From positions 9,211,001 to 9,275,000 of the forward strand of contig NZ_CP160403.1 of NCBI RefSeq assembly GCF_040782645.1: DNA of 64,000 nt. Direction: 5' to 3'. Source of the stretch: Streptomyces sp. HUAS ZL42. Its GTDB lineage: Bacteria > Actinomycetota > Actinomycetes > Streptomycetales > Streptomycetaceae. A model generated the notes under the pieces. It ran no database searches. It saw nothing but the letters and a program-made list of their open reading frames with translations, and had not been told where the DNA came from. Both the position numbers and the translations under genes were made by a program. This document shows positions 45,657 to 53,511 of the stretch, piece by piece (position 1 is the stretch's first letter; the number at the start of each line of letters is the position of its first letter).

Positions 45657-46582
45657 AGGTCGTCACGATGGGCGTGCACGTGCTGGACGTGCTGGTACGG
45701 CCGGTGGAGGCCATACCCGAGGGCCAGGGTGCCACGCTGGTGGAGGACATCCGGATGACCGCAGCCGGGACGGCCGGCGGAACCGCGCTCACCCTCGCCA
45801 AGCTCGGCGCCCACGTACGGAGCGCAGGGGCGATCGGAGACGACCCCACCGGCGACATGCTCGTGCAACTCCTGGCCAAGGCAGGCATCGACACCGAGCA
45901 CCTCGTCCGCCGCGCCGACACCCCCACCTCCGCGAGCGTCCTGCCCATCCGCCCCAACGGCGACCGGCCCTCGCTCCACCTCCTCGGCGCCAACATCACC
46001 TACGGCCTCGATGACGTCCCCTGGGACGTGATCGCCGAAGCCACCCACCTGCACCTCGGTGGCCCCGAGTTGATCGGCGTCGACGCCGCCACGCGCATCC
46101 TGTCGCACGCCAAGGAACACGGCGTGGTCACGTCCGTGGACCTCCTGGCGCCCGGCGTGCTCGGCAGCTTCGAGCAGATCGCCACGGCCCTGCCCTACAC
46201 CGACCACTTCCTCCCCAACGAGGACCAGGTCCTGGGCTTCACCGGCGAGGACGACCTCTTGACCGGCGTGAAGAAGCTCCTCGACGCCGGCGTCGGCGTG
46301 GTCGCAGTCACGCGCGGCGGCGACGGCGCACTCCTCGCGACCACCGAAGGCACCGAGACGGTCCCCGCCTTCGCGATCGACGTGGTGGACACCACCGGCT
46401 GCGGCGACGCCTTCTCGGCCGGTTTCCTCCGAGGGGTGAGCCTGGGCCGCACCCCGCGCGAGGCCGCCGTGCTCGGCAGCGCCGCGGCGGCTCTGGTGGC
46501 CCGGGGCCTCGGCAGCGACCACGGCGACTTCGACCTCGCGGCGGCCGACCAGTTCGCCGCGACCTGCGAAACGCGCGCCTGA
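45653..46582 (+). CDS. PfkB family carbohydrate kinase
   Basis: Ribokinase-fold sugar kinase of 309 residues. Early Gly-Thr-Ala-Gly-Gly-Thr-Ala (about 39-45) binds sugar; the C-terminal signature Asp-Thr-Thr-Gly-Cys-Gly-Asp-Ala-Phe (about 246-254) includes the catalytic Asp. ATG 45653 has GGAGGG six bases upstream and overlaps the aldolase stop. With the aldolase it forms a compact two-step route: phosphorylation and retro-aldol cleavage of an unknown sugar. Hairpin terminators follow. Confidence 0.92.
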   Translation: MKVVTMGVHVLDVLVRPVEAIPEGQGATLVEDIRMTAAGTAGGTALTLAKLGAHVRSAGAIGDDPTGDMLVQLLAKAGIDTEHLVRRADTPTSASVLPIRPNGDRPSLHLLGANITYGLDDVPWDVIAEATHLHLGGPELIGVDAATRILSHAKEHGVVTSVDLLAPGVLGSFEQIATALPYTDHFLPNEDQVLGFTGEDDLLTGVKKLLDAGVGVVAVTRGGDGALLATTEGTETVPAFAIDVVDTTGCGDAFSAGFLRGVSLGRTPREAAVLGSAAAALVARGLGSDHGDFDLAAADQFAATCETRA

Positions 46583-46596
46583 CCCCTCGTGGGGTC
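46581..46596. terminator. Small hairpin at the kinase stop codon
   Basis: GACCCC-TCGT-GGGGTC, six base pairs with a tetraloop, overlapping the kinase TGA. Confidence 0.4.
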
Positions 46597-46619
46597 GGCT
46601 CGCCGCCGCCGCCCGCCGC

Positions 46620-46652
46620 GGGGCAGGGCTGATGGTGGCTCAGCCATGCCCC
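46620..46652. terminator. Bidirectional terminator
   Basis: GGGGCA-G-GGCTGA and TCAGCC-A-TGCCCC form a 12-base-pair stem with one mismatch around a seven-base loop. It lies between the kinase gene and the convergent small ORF. Confidence 0.7.
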
Positions 46653-46686
46653 GGGGCCGTCCGTGGCGTAGAACCCGGCTGCGGCG

Positions 46687-46899
46687 TCAGAGGCCCGGGG
46701 CGCGAGGCAGCTCGCGCTCGGCCAACCACGTGGACACTTCATCCAGTTCGCGTCGCTCGGCGCGAACCGCCGCGGCGGCCTGCTCGGCATTGCGCCGGGC
46801 ATGGCCCGCACCGACTTGAGGGGCGATGGTGAGCAGGCTGCGGGTCGCCTGCTCGCCAATGGCTTTCAGCAGGCTCTCCAGTGATCCGATCGGCAGCAC
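46687..46899 (-). CDS. Small hypothetical helical protein
   Basis: Protein of 70 residues, predicted mainly helical and rich in Ala, Glu and Arg (Arg-Arg-Asn-Ala-Glu-Gln-Ala-Ala-Ala-Ala-Val-Arg). GTG 46899 has GGAAGGA six bases upstream, while the longer in-frame extension has none. No recognised family. It lies between two terminated regions, 166 bases downstream of the monooxygenase-like gene on the same strand. Confidence 0.6.
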   Translation of the reverse strand: MLPIGSLESLLKAIGEQATRSLLTIAPQVGAGHARRNAEQAAAAVRAERRELDEVSTWLAERELPRAPGL

Positions 46900-47065
46900 G
46901 CGCGTTCCTTCCACGGCACGTTGTCCCCACGGCCCGGCCATGGTGCCGGCCCGCCGCAGGACACTCGGAATCTTCCGGCCCAAAGCTACTGAAACAGACG
47001 GATAACTGCCCGTTGAGAGAGCCCTGATGGCCGAAGGTGTCGCGAGCCTCGTCGCCCCGGAGTCC

Positions 47066-47365
47066 CTAGCGGCCGGGAACGGCCAGCTCGCGCCCGCGGT
47101 AGAACCCTTCCTGTTCCTCGACCACGAACGGGGCCATGGCCGCCCGACGCTGTGCCTCCGACTCGGAGGAGCGCCAGGCATCGCACGCTTCCTTGGACGC
47201 CCAGAACGACACTCCCGTGATCTGCTGTCCGTCCTCGGACCAGTAGGCGAAGGCGCGGTGCATGCCCTGCGGGTGAGAGGCCGGCCGCCATGCCCGCTCG
47301 AAATCGTCCAAAGCGCCTGGCTGGATGCGGCGTGTGGTCACCCAGACGTAGTGCTGCTCCTCCAT
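47066..47365 (-). CDS. ABM-type dimeric alpha/beta-barrel protein
   Basis: Protein of 99 residues beginning Met-Glu-Glu-Gln-His-Tyr-Val-Trp-Val, with the pattern beta-alpha-beta-beta-alpha-beta and Gly-Val-Ser-Phe-Trp-Ala-Ser-Lys-Glu-Ala of antibiotic-biosynthesis-monooxygenase/ferredoxin-like barrels. No heme or metal ligand is obvious. ATG 47365 has GAAGGAGG five bases upstream. The family includes heme-degrading, quinol and stress proteins; its role here is open. Confidence 0.8.
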   Translation of the reverse strand: MEEQHYVWVTTRRIQPGALDDFERAWRPASHPQGMHRAFAYWSEDGQQITGVSFWASKEACDAWRSSESEAQRRAAMAPFVVEEQEGFYRGRELAVPGR

Positions 47366-47658
47366 CGCAGCCTCCTTCGAGGGATCGGGTCGGGCCCGCG
47401 GGCCTCCCTCAGATCACCGTAGGTCGAAAGCGCCGCCCCGTCCTGCGGGGCCCGCAATCATCGGATGTTTAGGCGTGGAGTCGCGTTCCCATAACGGATG
47501 AACGTGGGTTAAGGCAAACGTATGGCGTGAACGAAGGGGAAACGCCGAAGAGATGAGATACTAAGGGTGAATGGCGTGATATCGCTATATGGGATGAATG
47601 GGGCCTTATGAAGGGAAGGTGAACGGTTACGGGCATTCCGGTCAGGCCGCAGCTGTCG
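47366..47658. other. Gene-free gap with a pronounced AT-rich core
   Basis: From about 47455 to 47625 the DNA is clearly poorer in G and C than any flanking sequence. ATGGCGTGA occurs twice (near 47522 and 47572), and GGATGAA twice. GATACT at about 47552-47557 could be a -10 element. No ORF with codon-bias support is seen. It probably holds the promoter of the lipase-like gene and may be foreign DNA. Confidence 0.4.
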
Positions 47659-48522
47659 GTGCCAGGGCTGTCACCGGTGCGCGGCGTCGGCGTCGAGGCA
47701 GGCAGAGCCGCCTTGCGCCTGGTCAAGCTCCCCCTCGACATGGCTGCCGAGGGCGTCGGGCAGCTGACCGGGCGGCTGGGTCGCGTCCTGCCCTGGTGGT
47801 CGACGGATGCGGAAGAAATGCCGCCCGCCGACGAGGGGCTCCCGGTGCTGCTGGTGCACGGCCTGGCCGACGGGGTATCGGTCGTTTCGCCACTCCAGCG
47901 AGAGCTGCTGGGCTGCGGCGTGGGCCCTCTGATCCCGGTCGCGTACAACGCGTTCACCCCGGACATCCGCACGGCGGCAGGGGTACTGGGCGAACAGGTG
48001 GAGCAGGCGTGCACCGGCGGCCCGGCGCCACGGCCGGCCGTACTGATCGGATACAGCCTGGGCGGCCTGATCGCCCGCTACTACGTACAGCGGCTCGGCG
48101 GAGACGCGTACGTGCCGCTGGTCATCACGCTGGCCACCCCGCACGGCGGGACCGCCACGGCCCTGCTCGCCCCGCCCCATCCGCTGCTGCGCCAGCTCCG
48201 CCCGGGAAGCGAACTGCTGACAGAGCTGGCCGAGCCGGCCCCCGGCTGCCGCACCCGGTTCGTGGCCTTCTACAGCGACCTCGACGAGGCCGTCATCCCC
48301 GCCGCCAGGGCTCGTATCGAACACCCCGACCTCAAGGCCTGCAACGTGCTCGTGCCCGGCGTCGGCCACCTGACGCTTCCCCTGCACCATCCGGTCATCG
48401 ACCAGGTGCGCGCACTGCTGACCGCCACCCAGCAGGCCGCTTCCGCCGTGTCCCGCCCACAGGGCAGCGCCCTGCCGCGCGAGGCCGCGGTGCGCCGGAG
48501 CGCAGCCGGAGGCTCCTCGTGA
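47659..48522 (+). CDS. Lipase/esterase-like alpha/beta hydrolase
   Basis: Protein of 287 residues. Val-Leu-Leu-Val-His-Gly-Leu-Ala-Asp (oxyanion strand) is followed by Ile-Gly-Tyr-Ser-Leu-Gly-Gly-Leu-Ile-Ala-Arg (nucleophile Ser), Thr-Pro-His-Gly-Gly-Thr, Asp in Tyr-Ser-Asp-Leu-Asp and His in Gly-Val-Gly-His-Leu-Thr-Leu. This matches triacylglycerol-lipase-like/PGAP1-like hydrolases. There is no signal peptide. GTG 47659 is the only in-frame start before the core; its ribosome binding site is weak. Confidence 0.85.
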   Translation: MPGLSPVRGVGVEAGRAALRLVKLPLDMAAEGVGQLTGRLGRVLPWWSTDAEEMPPADEGLPVLLVHGLADGVSVVSPLQRELLGCGVGPLIPVAYNAFTPDIRTAAGVLGEQVEQACTGGPAPRPAVLIGYSLGGLIARYYVQRLGGDAYVPLVITLATPHGGTATALLAPPHPLLRQLRPGSELLTELAEPAPGCRTRFVAFYSDLDEAVIPAARARIEHPDLKACNVLVPGVGHLTLPLHHPVIDQVRALLTATQQAASAVSRPQGSALPREAAVRRSAAGGSS

Positions 48523-48591
48523 CAACGGGGTGAAAACGGAGGACTCTGATAAGGAGCCGGTAGAACACCAGCGTGTGTGCGGACGGACAGG

Positions 48592-49485
48592 ATGGTCTTT
48601 GCACCCGGTCCCGAGAGCGGCCCGACGGCAGTACGCCCGTATCGCCCCGAGGACGAATCGGCGGTGCGAGAGCTGATCGATGCCGATCGGCTGCCGGGCC
48701 AGCCGTACTGCACCCCGGAGAAACTGGCCGGGGCGCAAGGGCGCACTGTGCCCGCGGCGGGCTTGGCAGCGCCGGCCTGGTCGCGGATGAGCGTCCTCGC
48801 CGACCCCGGGGACCGCCCCCGCGGCATCATCGCGTATCTGTCCTGGTCGGATGTGCACACCGGCCTGATCTGCTGGGTTCACGGTCACGAGGATCTCCCT
48901 GCCCTGCGTGCCCTGCTCGGCCACGCCCTGGCCGAGCTGAACGCCTGTCCGCAGACCGAGGCATACGTCGGAGCTCCGCCGGGTCCCCTGGGGCCGGGCG
49001 GCCTTCCCCGCACCCACCGAGCGGCCACCCACGAGGCCTTGCTGCAGACCGGTTTCACCGGCCGCCACCAAGGCCGCTACCTGCACTGTGCGCTACCCGC
49101 CGAACCCTCTCGGACCAAGCTGGTGGCAGACGTCTTTCCCTGCGAGGTCCCGCCGGGCCACCGACTGGTGATCCACGAGTCCGACGAGCCGGTCGCCGAA
49201 GCCGTGGTCAGCGTCGGCCCCGACCGCACCGCGACCGTGTACTGGATCGAGACCCGGCCCACCCATCGTGGCCGCGGACTGGGACGCAAGGTGCTCAGCC
49301 AGGCCCTGGCCCTGCTGGCCGAACTGGGCGCCGCCGAGGTCGCTCTCGTCGTCGAGGACGCCCGGGAGGCCGATCCCGACAGAGCGGCCGCCACCCGGCT
49401 GTTCGAGTCGTTCGGCTTCACCCTCGTCGACCACCTGTGGACCTACCAGCGCCGACGCCCCCGGGTCCCGCGGTCTCCCGCGTGA
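48592..49485 (+). CDS. Double GNAT N-acetyltransferase
   Basis: Protein of about 297 residues made of two GNAT folds. The first (about 15-160) has a degenerate loop. The second (about 185-285) has the acetyl-CoA motif Arg-Gly-Arg-Gly-Leu-Gly-Arg and Leu-Phe-Glu-Ser-Phe-Gly-Phe near the end. Such N/C double GNATs resemble mycothiol synthase architecture, but the sequence does not say which substrate. ATG 48592 or GTG 48577; no decisive ribosome binding site. It follows the lipase-like gene on the same strand after about 70 bases. Confidence 0.85.
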   Translation: MVFAPGPESGPTAVRPYRPEDESAVRELIDADRLPGQPYCTPEKLAGAQGRTVPAAGLAAPAWSRMSVLADPGDRPRGIIAYLSWSDVHTGLICWVHGHEDLPALRALLGHALAELNACPQTEAYVGAPPGPLGPGGLPRTHRAATHEALLQTGFTGRHQGRYLHCALPAEPSRTKLVADVFPCEVPPGHRLVIHESDEPVAEAVVSVGPDRTATVYWIETRPTHRGRGLGRKVLSQALALLAELGAAEVALVVEDAREADPDRAAATRLFESFGFTLVDHLWTYQRRRPRVPRSPA

Positions 49486-49525
49486 TCCCAGGGGCGCGAC
49501 GCAGACCCCGACCGAGGCCCGTCAG

Positions 49526-50509
49526 TCAGGCGTGCACTCGTTCGGCCGTCGCGAGGACGGTGGACCGCGCCTGATGGCGACGCTCGTAGTCCAGCACCCG
49601 CTTGGTGAGGCTCTCCTCGGCGGCGGCGAGCCGCTTGCGGATCTCTTCCGCGTTCATGCTGTCGTAGCCGGGCCAGGGCACGGGTCCGAGCAGGTCCGCG
49701 ATCCTGCTCAGGATCGCGGTCCGGCCGGCGTGGGAGCGCTCGTAGGCGCCGATGGTGGCCAGATCCGTCTGCGGCAGGTGCGGCAACCGGTCGAGGATCA
49801 TCCGGGTGCTGAGCCTGCGGTAGTCGGGGATCGGCAGTTCGTCCTCCGTGATGAGGGCCCCCTCGGGCGCACCCTGGAGCCGGTCCACGCCGGGCATGCG
49901 CTCGGCTGTTTCCCGCAGCCAGCTGCTCCAGTCACGGACCGCCTGGGCGGCACCGGCCGCTCCCTGGCCGTCAACCGTCTCGGCGGCCGCCACCGCTGCC
50001 TCGGCGTGCCGGTCCAGGCTGCCGCCGAGCTCTTCCAGCGCCTCCTCGTCCTCCCGGCGGATGGAGCCGAGGAGCTCCGCGCTCACGGCGTCCTCGGCCT
50101 CCAGGGCGATGCGCTCGGCTGCCCGGCAGATGGCCACGGCGAACGCGGTGACCGCGTACTCGTCCTGGGCGTTCTTCAGCAGCTGGAACTCCGTCGCCTT
50201 CCCCGGCCTGCGCCAGACGGTGGCCGGGACGGCCATGGCCGCGTCGAAGGGCAGCCGGACGGTCTGGGTGGTGAGTTGCCACACGCTCCCCAGCACCGTC
50301 TGCATCACCCCGCGGGGCTGCAACGTGGCCAGACGTTCGTCGATTCGGTACACGTGGCCCCGGGCGTCGCCGACGCGGCGCTCCAGGACCTCCCGGTACT
50401 CCCCGGGAGGCGTGACCGCGAGGTGAGCTTTGCAACGGTCGGCAAGCGCGGCCTGGGCCTCGCGGACCTCGCGGAGCGCGGGCACGAGCATCTCTGTTGC
50501 TACGGCCAT
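49526..50509 (-). CDS. Hypothetical helical protein
   Basis: Protein of 327 residues, nearly all helix. The N-terminal half contains Arg-Glu-Val-Arg-Glu-Ala-Gln-Ala-Ala-Leu-Ala-Asp and a hydrophobic patch around 70-95 (Gln-Thr-Val-Leu-Gly-Ser-Val-Trp). A ferritin-like bundle with several Glu follows (about 115-170), and the end is a coiled-coil-prone Glu/Arg region. No family is recognised. ATG 50509 has GAAGGA six bases upstream. It is divergent from the TMEM175-type channel gene. Confidence 0.7.
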   Translation of the reverse strand: MAVATEMLVPALREVREAQAALADRCKAHLAVTPPGEYREVLERRVGDARGHVYRIDERLATLQPRGVMQTVLGSVWQLTTQTVRLPFDAAMAVPATVWRRPGKATEFQLLKNAQDEYAVTAFAVAICRAAERIALEAEDAVSAELLGSIRREDEEALEELGGSLDRHAEAAVAAAETVDGQGAAGAAQAVRDWSSWLRETAERMPGVDRLQGAPEGALITEDELPIPDYRRLSTRMILDRLPHLPQTDLATIGAYERSHAGRTAILSRIADLLGPVPWPGYDSMNAEEIRKRLAAAEESLTKRVLDYERRHQARSTVLATAERVHA

Positions 50510-50784
50510 CACGTTTCCTTCGGCTAGTGCGATGCACGGCAAGAATCGGCCGGTGAACGGCCCCCGCCCCCTCACACCGTGCCCCGAAAGACCAGCCCCC
50601 GCATCTTCCCGCCGGCTGCCCGCGGGGGAGCGGGGCGCACCCTGACGGTGGCAGGGCGGGGTGCCTCCCTCTCTCCCTTGTCAAGGGGCGGGACGCCCGT
50701 CGTCCCCCGGCCGCTGGGCCGTTCGGGCGACGGCGTGCTTCGACGGTCCGCCAGGAGAGCCGGGGGCTCCCTAACGTGGTTCGC

Positions 50785-51405
50785 ATGCGGAAACCAACCC
50801 CGGATGGAGGGCCGGACCGGCTCCTGGCCCTCTCGGACGGCGTGTTCGCCATCGCCATCACCCTGCTGGTACTGGACCTCTCCGTACCGAGAGGCCTGAA
50901 CTCCGGTCAGTACGACGACGCCCTGCTCGACCTCCTGCCCAACCTGGGGGCCTACGCACTGAGCTTCCTCGTGCTCGCGGGCTTCTGGCGCGATCACCTC
51001 AGGATCTTCCGGGCCGTCACACAGGTGGACGGGCAAGTGGTTTCGCTGTGTCTGCTCGGCCTGGGCATCGCGGCGCTTGTGCCCTTTCCCACCGCCCTGA
51101 TCTCCGAGTACGCCGACAAGCCCGCCTCGGTCGCCCTCTACTCGGCGACGGTGGCCGCGCTCGGCGCGGATCACCTGGCCCTGCTTCTGGTCCTGAAGCG
51201 CCGCCCTTGGCTGTGCGGCTCCGCGTCGTCGCGCTTGGAGAGCCTCTCCGTCCTCGAGCTCGCCGTGACGGTGACCGTCTTCGTCATCACCGTCCCCGTC
51301 GCCCTGGTGACCGGCCCCGAAGTCATGTGGGGCTGGCTCGTGCTGCTTCCGGTCAAGGTCGTGCTCGGCAGGCGTGAGCGGGCGGGACTCAGCGTTTCAG
51401 GCTGA
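50785..51405 (+). CDS. TMEM175-type potassium channel family protein
   Basis: Membrane protein of 206 residues with about six helices. The first helix carries the hallmark Arg-Leu-Leu-Ala-Leu-Ser-Asp-Gly-Val-Phe-Ala-Ile-Ala (about 12-24), the selectivity/filter motif of lysosomal and bacterial TMEM175. The second family segment Phe-Trp-Arg-Asp-His follows near 71. It would pass K+ across the cytoplasmic membrane. ATG 50785. Its 3' end overlaps the small minus-strand ORF at 51397-51552 by nine bases. Confidence 0.9.
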   Translation: MRKPTPDGGPDRLLALSDGVFAIAITLLVLDLSVPRGLNSGQYDDALLDLLPNLGAYALSFLVLAGFWRDHLRIFRAVTQVDGQVVSLCLLGLGIAALVPFPTALISEYADKPASVALYSATVAALGADHLALLLVLKRRPWLCGSASSRLESLSVLELAVTVTVFVITVPVALVTGPEVMWGWLVLLPVKVVLGRRERAGLSVSG

Positions 51406-51552
51406 CGACAACGTGATCCAGCCGGTGCCGTTCCAGCGCAGCCGGATGTGTTCCTCGGCGTGGTCCTTCACAGCGCGACTACCTCGGTGAGGTGGGCATG
51501 GGCCGGACAGCGCGCCGGTGTCCTTGAAGACCTTGTCGTACTTCCAGGTCAT
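51397..51552 (-). CDS. Small ORF with signs of compensated frameshifts
   Basis: Frame of 51 codons starting Met-Thr-Trp-Lys-Tyr-Asp-Lys-Val-Phe-Lys-Asp-Thr-Gly and ending Glu-His-Ile-Arg-Leu-Arg-Trp-Asn-Gly-Thr-Gly-Trp-Ile. Between them the frame reads Pro-Cys-Pro-Pro-His-Arg-Gly, which is unlike protein. The +1 frame instead gives Ala-His-Leu-Thr-Glu-Val-Val-Ala-Leu, which fits much better. So two indels may have left and restored the frame. Real gene or remnant cannot be decided; no homologue family recognised. Confidence 0.4.
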   Translation of the reverse strand: MTWKYDKVFKDTGALSGPCPPHRGSRAVKDHAEEHIRLRWNGTGWITLSSA

Positions 51553-51594
51553 GCCGGAGAGCGGTACGGCAGCGGCAAGTTCCGAACCATGGTC

Positions 51595-51628
51595 GAGTCA
51601 TGCGAAAATTGCATAGCTCATGTGACTC
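51595..51628. promoter_or_regulatory. Nested inverted repeats, likely operator of the XRE-Tap-like operon
   Basis: GAGTCA and TGACTC form the outer arms; ATGC and GCAT (51600-51603 and 51611-51614) lie inside. The region overlaps a possible promoter with TTGCAT (51609-51614) and GATAGG (51633-51638), 18 bases apart. The start codon is about ten bases past the -10, so the mRNA may be leaderless. Such a site suits autoregulation by the XRE protein. Confidence 0.45.
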
Positions 51629-51647
51629 GGGTGATAGGTTCTGCGGT

Positions 51648-51959
51648 ATGCGGATGACTCTGGCGGATCGTGTCCGATCGGCGGTGGCGGCGCTCCTGCA
51701 CGCCACGGGCGAGTCGCAGACCGACCTCGCTGCCGCCCTGGGAGTGAGTCAGGCCCAGGTGAGCCGGCGTCAGTCCGGAAGCGCTGCATGGAGCCTGGAC
51801 GACTGCGATGCGGTCGCCGCGCACTTCGGGATCGACGTGTTGGACTTGTTGGCCGGTCCGACGCGGGCCTCCGAAGCCCTGCCGGACACCCGCCGGCGCC
51901 CGCTCGGCCGACGTGTCTCCGCCGCCGGCCCGGTTGAGCAGGAGAAGACCGCACCATGA
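51648..51959 (+). CDS. XRE-type HTH regulator
   Basis: Protein of 103 residues. The HTH_3 core is Thr-Asp-Leu-Ala-Ala-Ala-Leu-Gly-Val-Ser-Gln-Ala-Gln-Val-Ser-Arg-Arg-Gln-Ser-Gly (about 26-45), continued by Asp-Cys-Asp-Ala-Val-Ala-Ala-His-Phe. The Pro/Arg-rich tail is probably disordered. ATG 51648 is favoured by a promoter about ten bases upstream; ATG 51654 is the alternative. The stop overlaps the next start (ATGA), so it is coupled to the Tap-like gene and probably controls it. Confidence 0.88.
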   Translation: MRMTLADRVRSAVAALLHATGESQTDLAAALGVSQAQVSRRQSGSAAWSLDDCDAVAAHFGIDVLDLLAGPTRASEALPDTRRRPLGRRVSAAGPVEQEKTAP

Positions 51960-53482
51960 CGAACTTCGACGCGATCGACGCCCTGCTGGCCGCTGCCAGG
52001 CAGGCGGTTCCGCTGCCCGGCGTGGAGGAGCGGCGGCCGCTGCGTGAAGGGCTGAACCTGTCGCGTGCGCAGGTGGCACAGGCCCTGGGGGTGAGTCCGT
52101 CCACGGTCGGCGGATGGGAGTCCGGCCGTGATCCGAGCGGTGAGGTACGGGAAAGGTACGCCTACTTCCTGGAGGGGGCGCGCGCCAAGCTGGAAGCCCG
52201 GGAGGCGACACTCGCCGTCGCGGAGGGCGCGGACAGCACAGCTGACAGCGTGCAGGACGAGGACGGGGATGCGGACGCAGCGGAGTCCTGGCGTGCTGAC
52301 GGCGGTACGGAAGAGGTCGAGGCCCTTCCGCAGCCCCAGCCCTGCGTACTGTGCGGCACCCCGGCCCGCCACCAGGTCGCCGGCTTCCCCCAGCACCTGG
52401 ACCCGGCCGAGTGCGGGACCACGACACCCGTGCCGGTACCGCAGCCGGTCCGCCCCACTCCGGCCGGCCCTCCGGCGGGCACCGGCCGGCCCAAGCCGGT
52501 GAAGGTCGTTCCCGCCGGCCGCCGTATGCAGGCAGCGTCCGACACCCCCGACCTGATCGCAGCCGCGGTGGCGACCGCGCTCGCCGAGCACGAGGGCGAT
52601 GTCGACGCGGCCACGGCCGCGTTGGTGAGGCGCGCGATCCCGGATGCGATGGCGCTGCTGGACGCCACCCGGAAGGGCGGCCGGTACGACGTCGTGGCGC
52701 ACCCGTGGATCCCGGACATCCTGCGCAAGCAGTCCGCCCGAGGCGCGGACCAGATCTGGGAGGCCCGCCCGAAATGGGCCCGGACCGAACTGCCGCCCGG
52801 AGCGCACGAGGTGACCGCGCTCGACATCAACGGCGCCTATCTGTCAGCGCTCAAGACACACCTGCCGATCGGCCAGCTGGAGCATTCCACCGGCTTCGGC
52901 CATGACCGCCGCCGCGCCGGCGTCCACCTGATCACCCCGCCGGTGTGGGAGCACGGCGCGGTCCTTCCGAACCCCCTCGGCAACCGCGACGAGCCGGGCC
53001 CGCTGTGGGTGACCGAGCCCACCCTGCGTCTGCTGCTGCGCCTGTCGGGGCCGAAGTACGGGCTGTGCGAACCGCCGGAGATCCACGAGTCGTTCACCTC
53101 GGGCGCGACCGAGAACCTGCTCGAGAAGTTCCGCGTCGCGCTGAAGGACGCCCGCGACCGGGCGATCACCGAGGACGACGAGGTGACGCTGGAGTACGTG
53201 AAGGCGATGTACGCCAAGTTCGTCTCCACGATGGGGGAGTCGAACTACAACCGGGAGCTGTACCGTCCCGACTGGATGCACCTGATCCGCTCCCAGGCCT
53301 TCGCCAACCTGTGGATGAAGGCGTACAAGGCGCACGAGGAGGGGCTGATGGTCGTGCGGGCCATGGGGACGGACGAGCTGCACGTGATCGGAGACTGGAG
53401 GCGTGTCTTCCCGGAGGGACGCGGAGTTTCCGAGGTGAAGATCAAGGACACGTACACCGTCGGTGAGGAGCCCGCCCGGTAG
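51956..53482 (+). CDS. Tap-like protein with family-B polymerase-like palm motifs
   Basis: Protein of 508 residues. An XRE-type HTH lies at about 34-55 (Ser-Arg-Ala-Gln-Val-Ala-Gln-Ala-Leu-Gly-Val-Ser), then an acidic linker, a possible zinc knuckle (Cys130-x2-Cys133, His147, Cys153) and a Pro-rich hinge. The C-terminal half holds three segments resembling protein-primed PolB: Asp290-Ile-Asn-Gly-Ala-Tyr295 (motif A), Lys416-Ala-Met-Tyr-Ala-Lys421-Phe (motif B), and Gly471-Thr-Asp473-Glu-Leu-His (motif C, first Asp replaced by Gly). No exonuclease domain is seen. The HTH, the domain order and the following small gene recall the streptomycete telomere-associated protein Tap. ATG overlaps the XRE stop. 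Polymerase activity is doubtful. Confidence 0.7.
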   Translation: MTNFDAIDALLAAARQAVPLPGVEERRPLREGLNLSRAQVAQALGVSPSTVGGWESGRDPSGEVRERYAYFLEGARAKLEAREATLAVAEGADSTADSVQDEDGDADAAESWRADGGTEEVEALPQPQPCVLCGTPARHQVAGFPQHLDPAECGTTTPVPVPQPVRPTPAGPPAGTGRPKPVKVVPAGRRMQAASDTPDLIAAAVATALAEHEGDVDAATAALVRRAIPDAMALLDATRKGGRYDVVAHPWIPDILRKQSARGADQIWEARPKWARTELPPGAHEVTALDINGAYLSALKTHLPIGQLEHSTGFGHDRRRAGVHLITPPVWEHGAVLPNPLGNRDEPGPLWVTEPTLRLLLRLSGPKYGLCEPPEIHESFTSGATENLLEKFRVALKDARDRAITEDDEVTLEYVKAMYAKFVSTMGESNYNRELYRPDWMHLIRSQAFANLWMKAYKAHEEGLMVVRAMGTDELHVIGDWRRVFPEGRGVSEVKIKDTYTVGEEPAR

Positions 53483-53511
53483 ATTGCCGGGCGAAGGAAG
53501 GAGTGCCCGGC

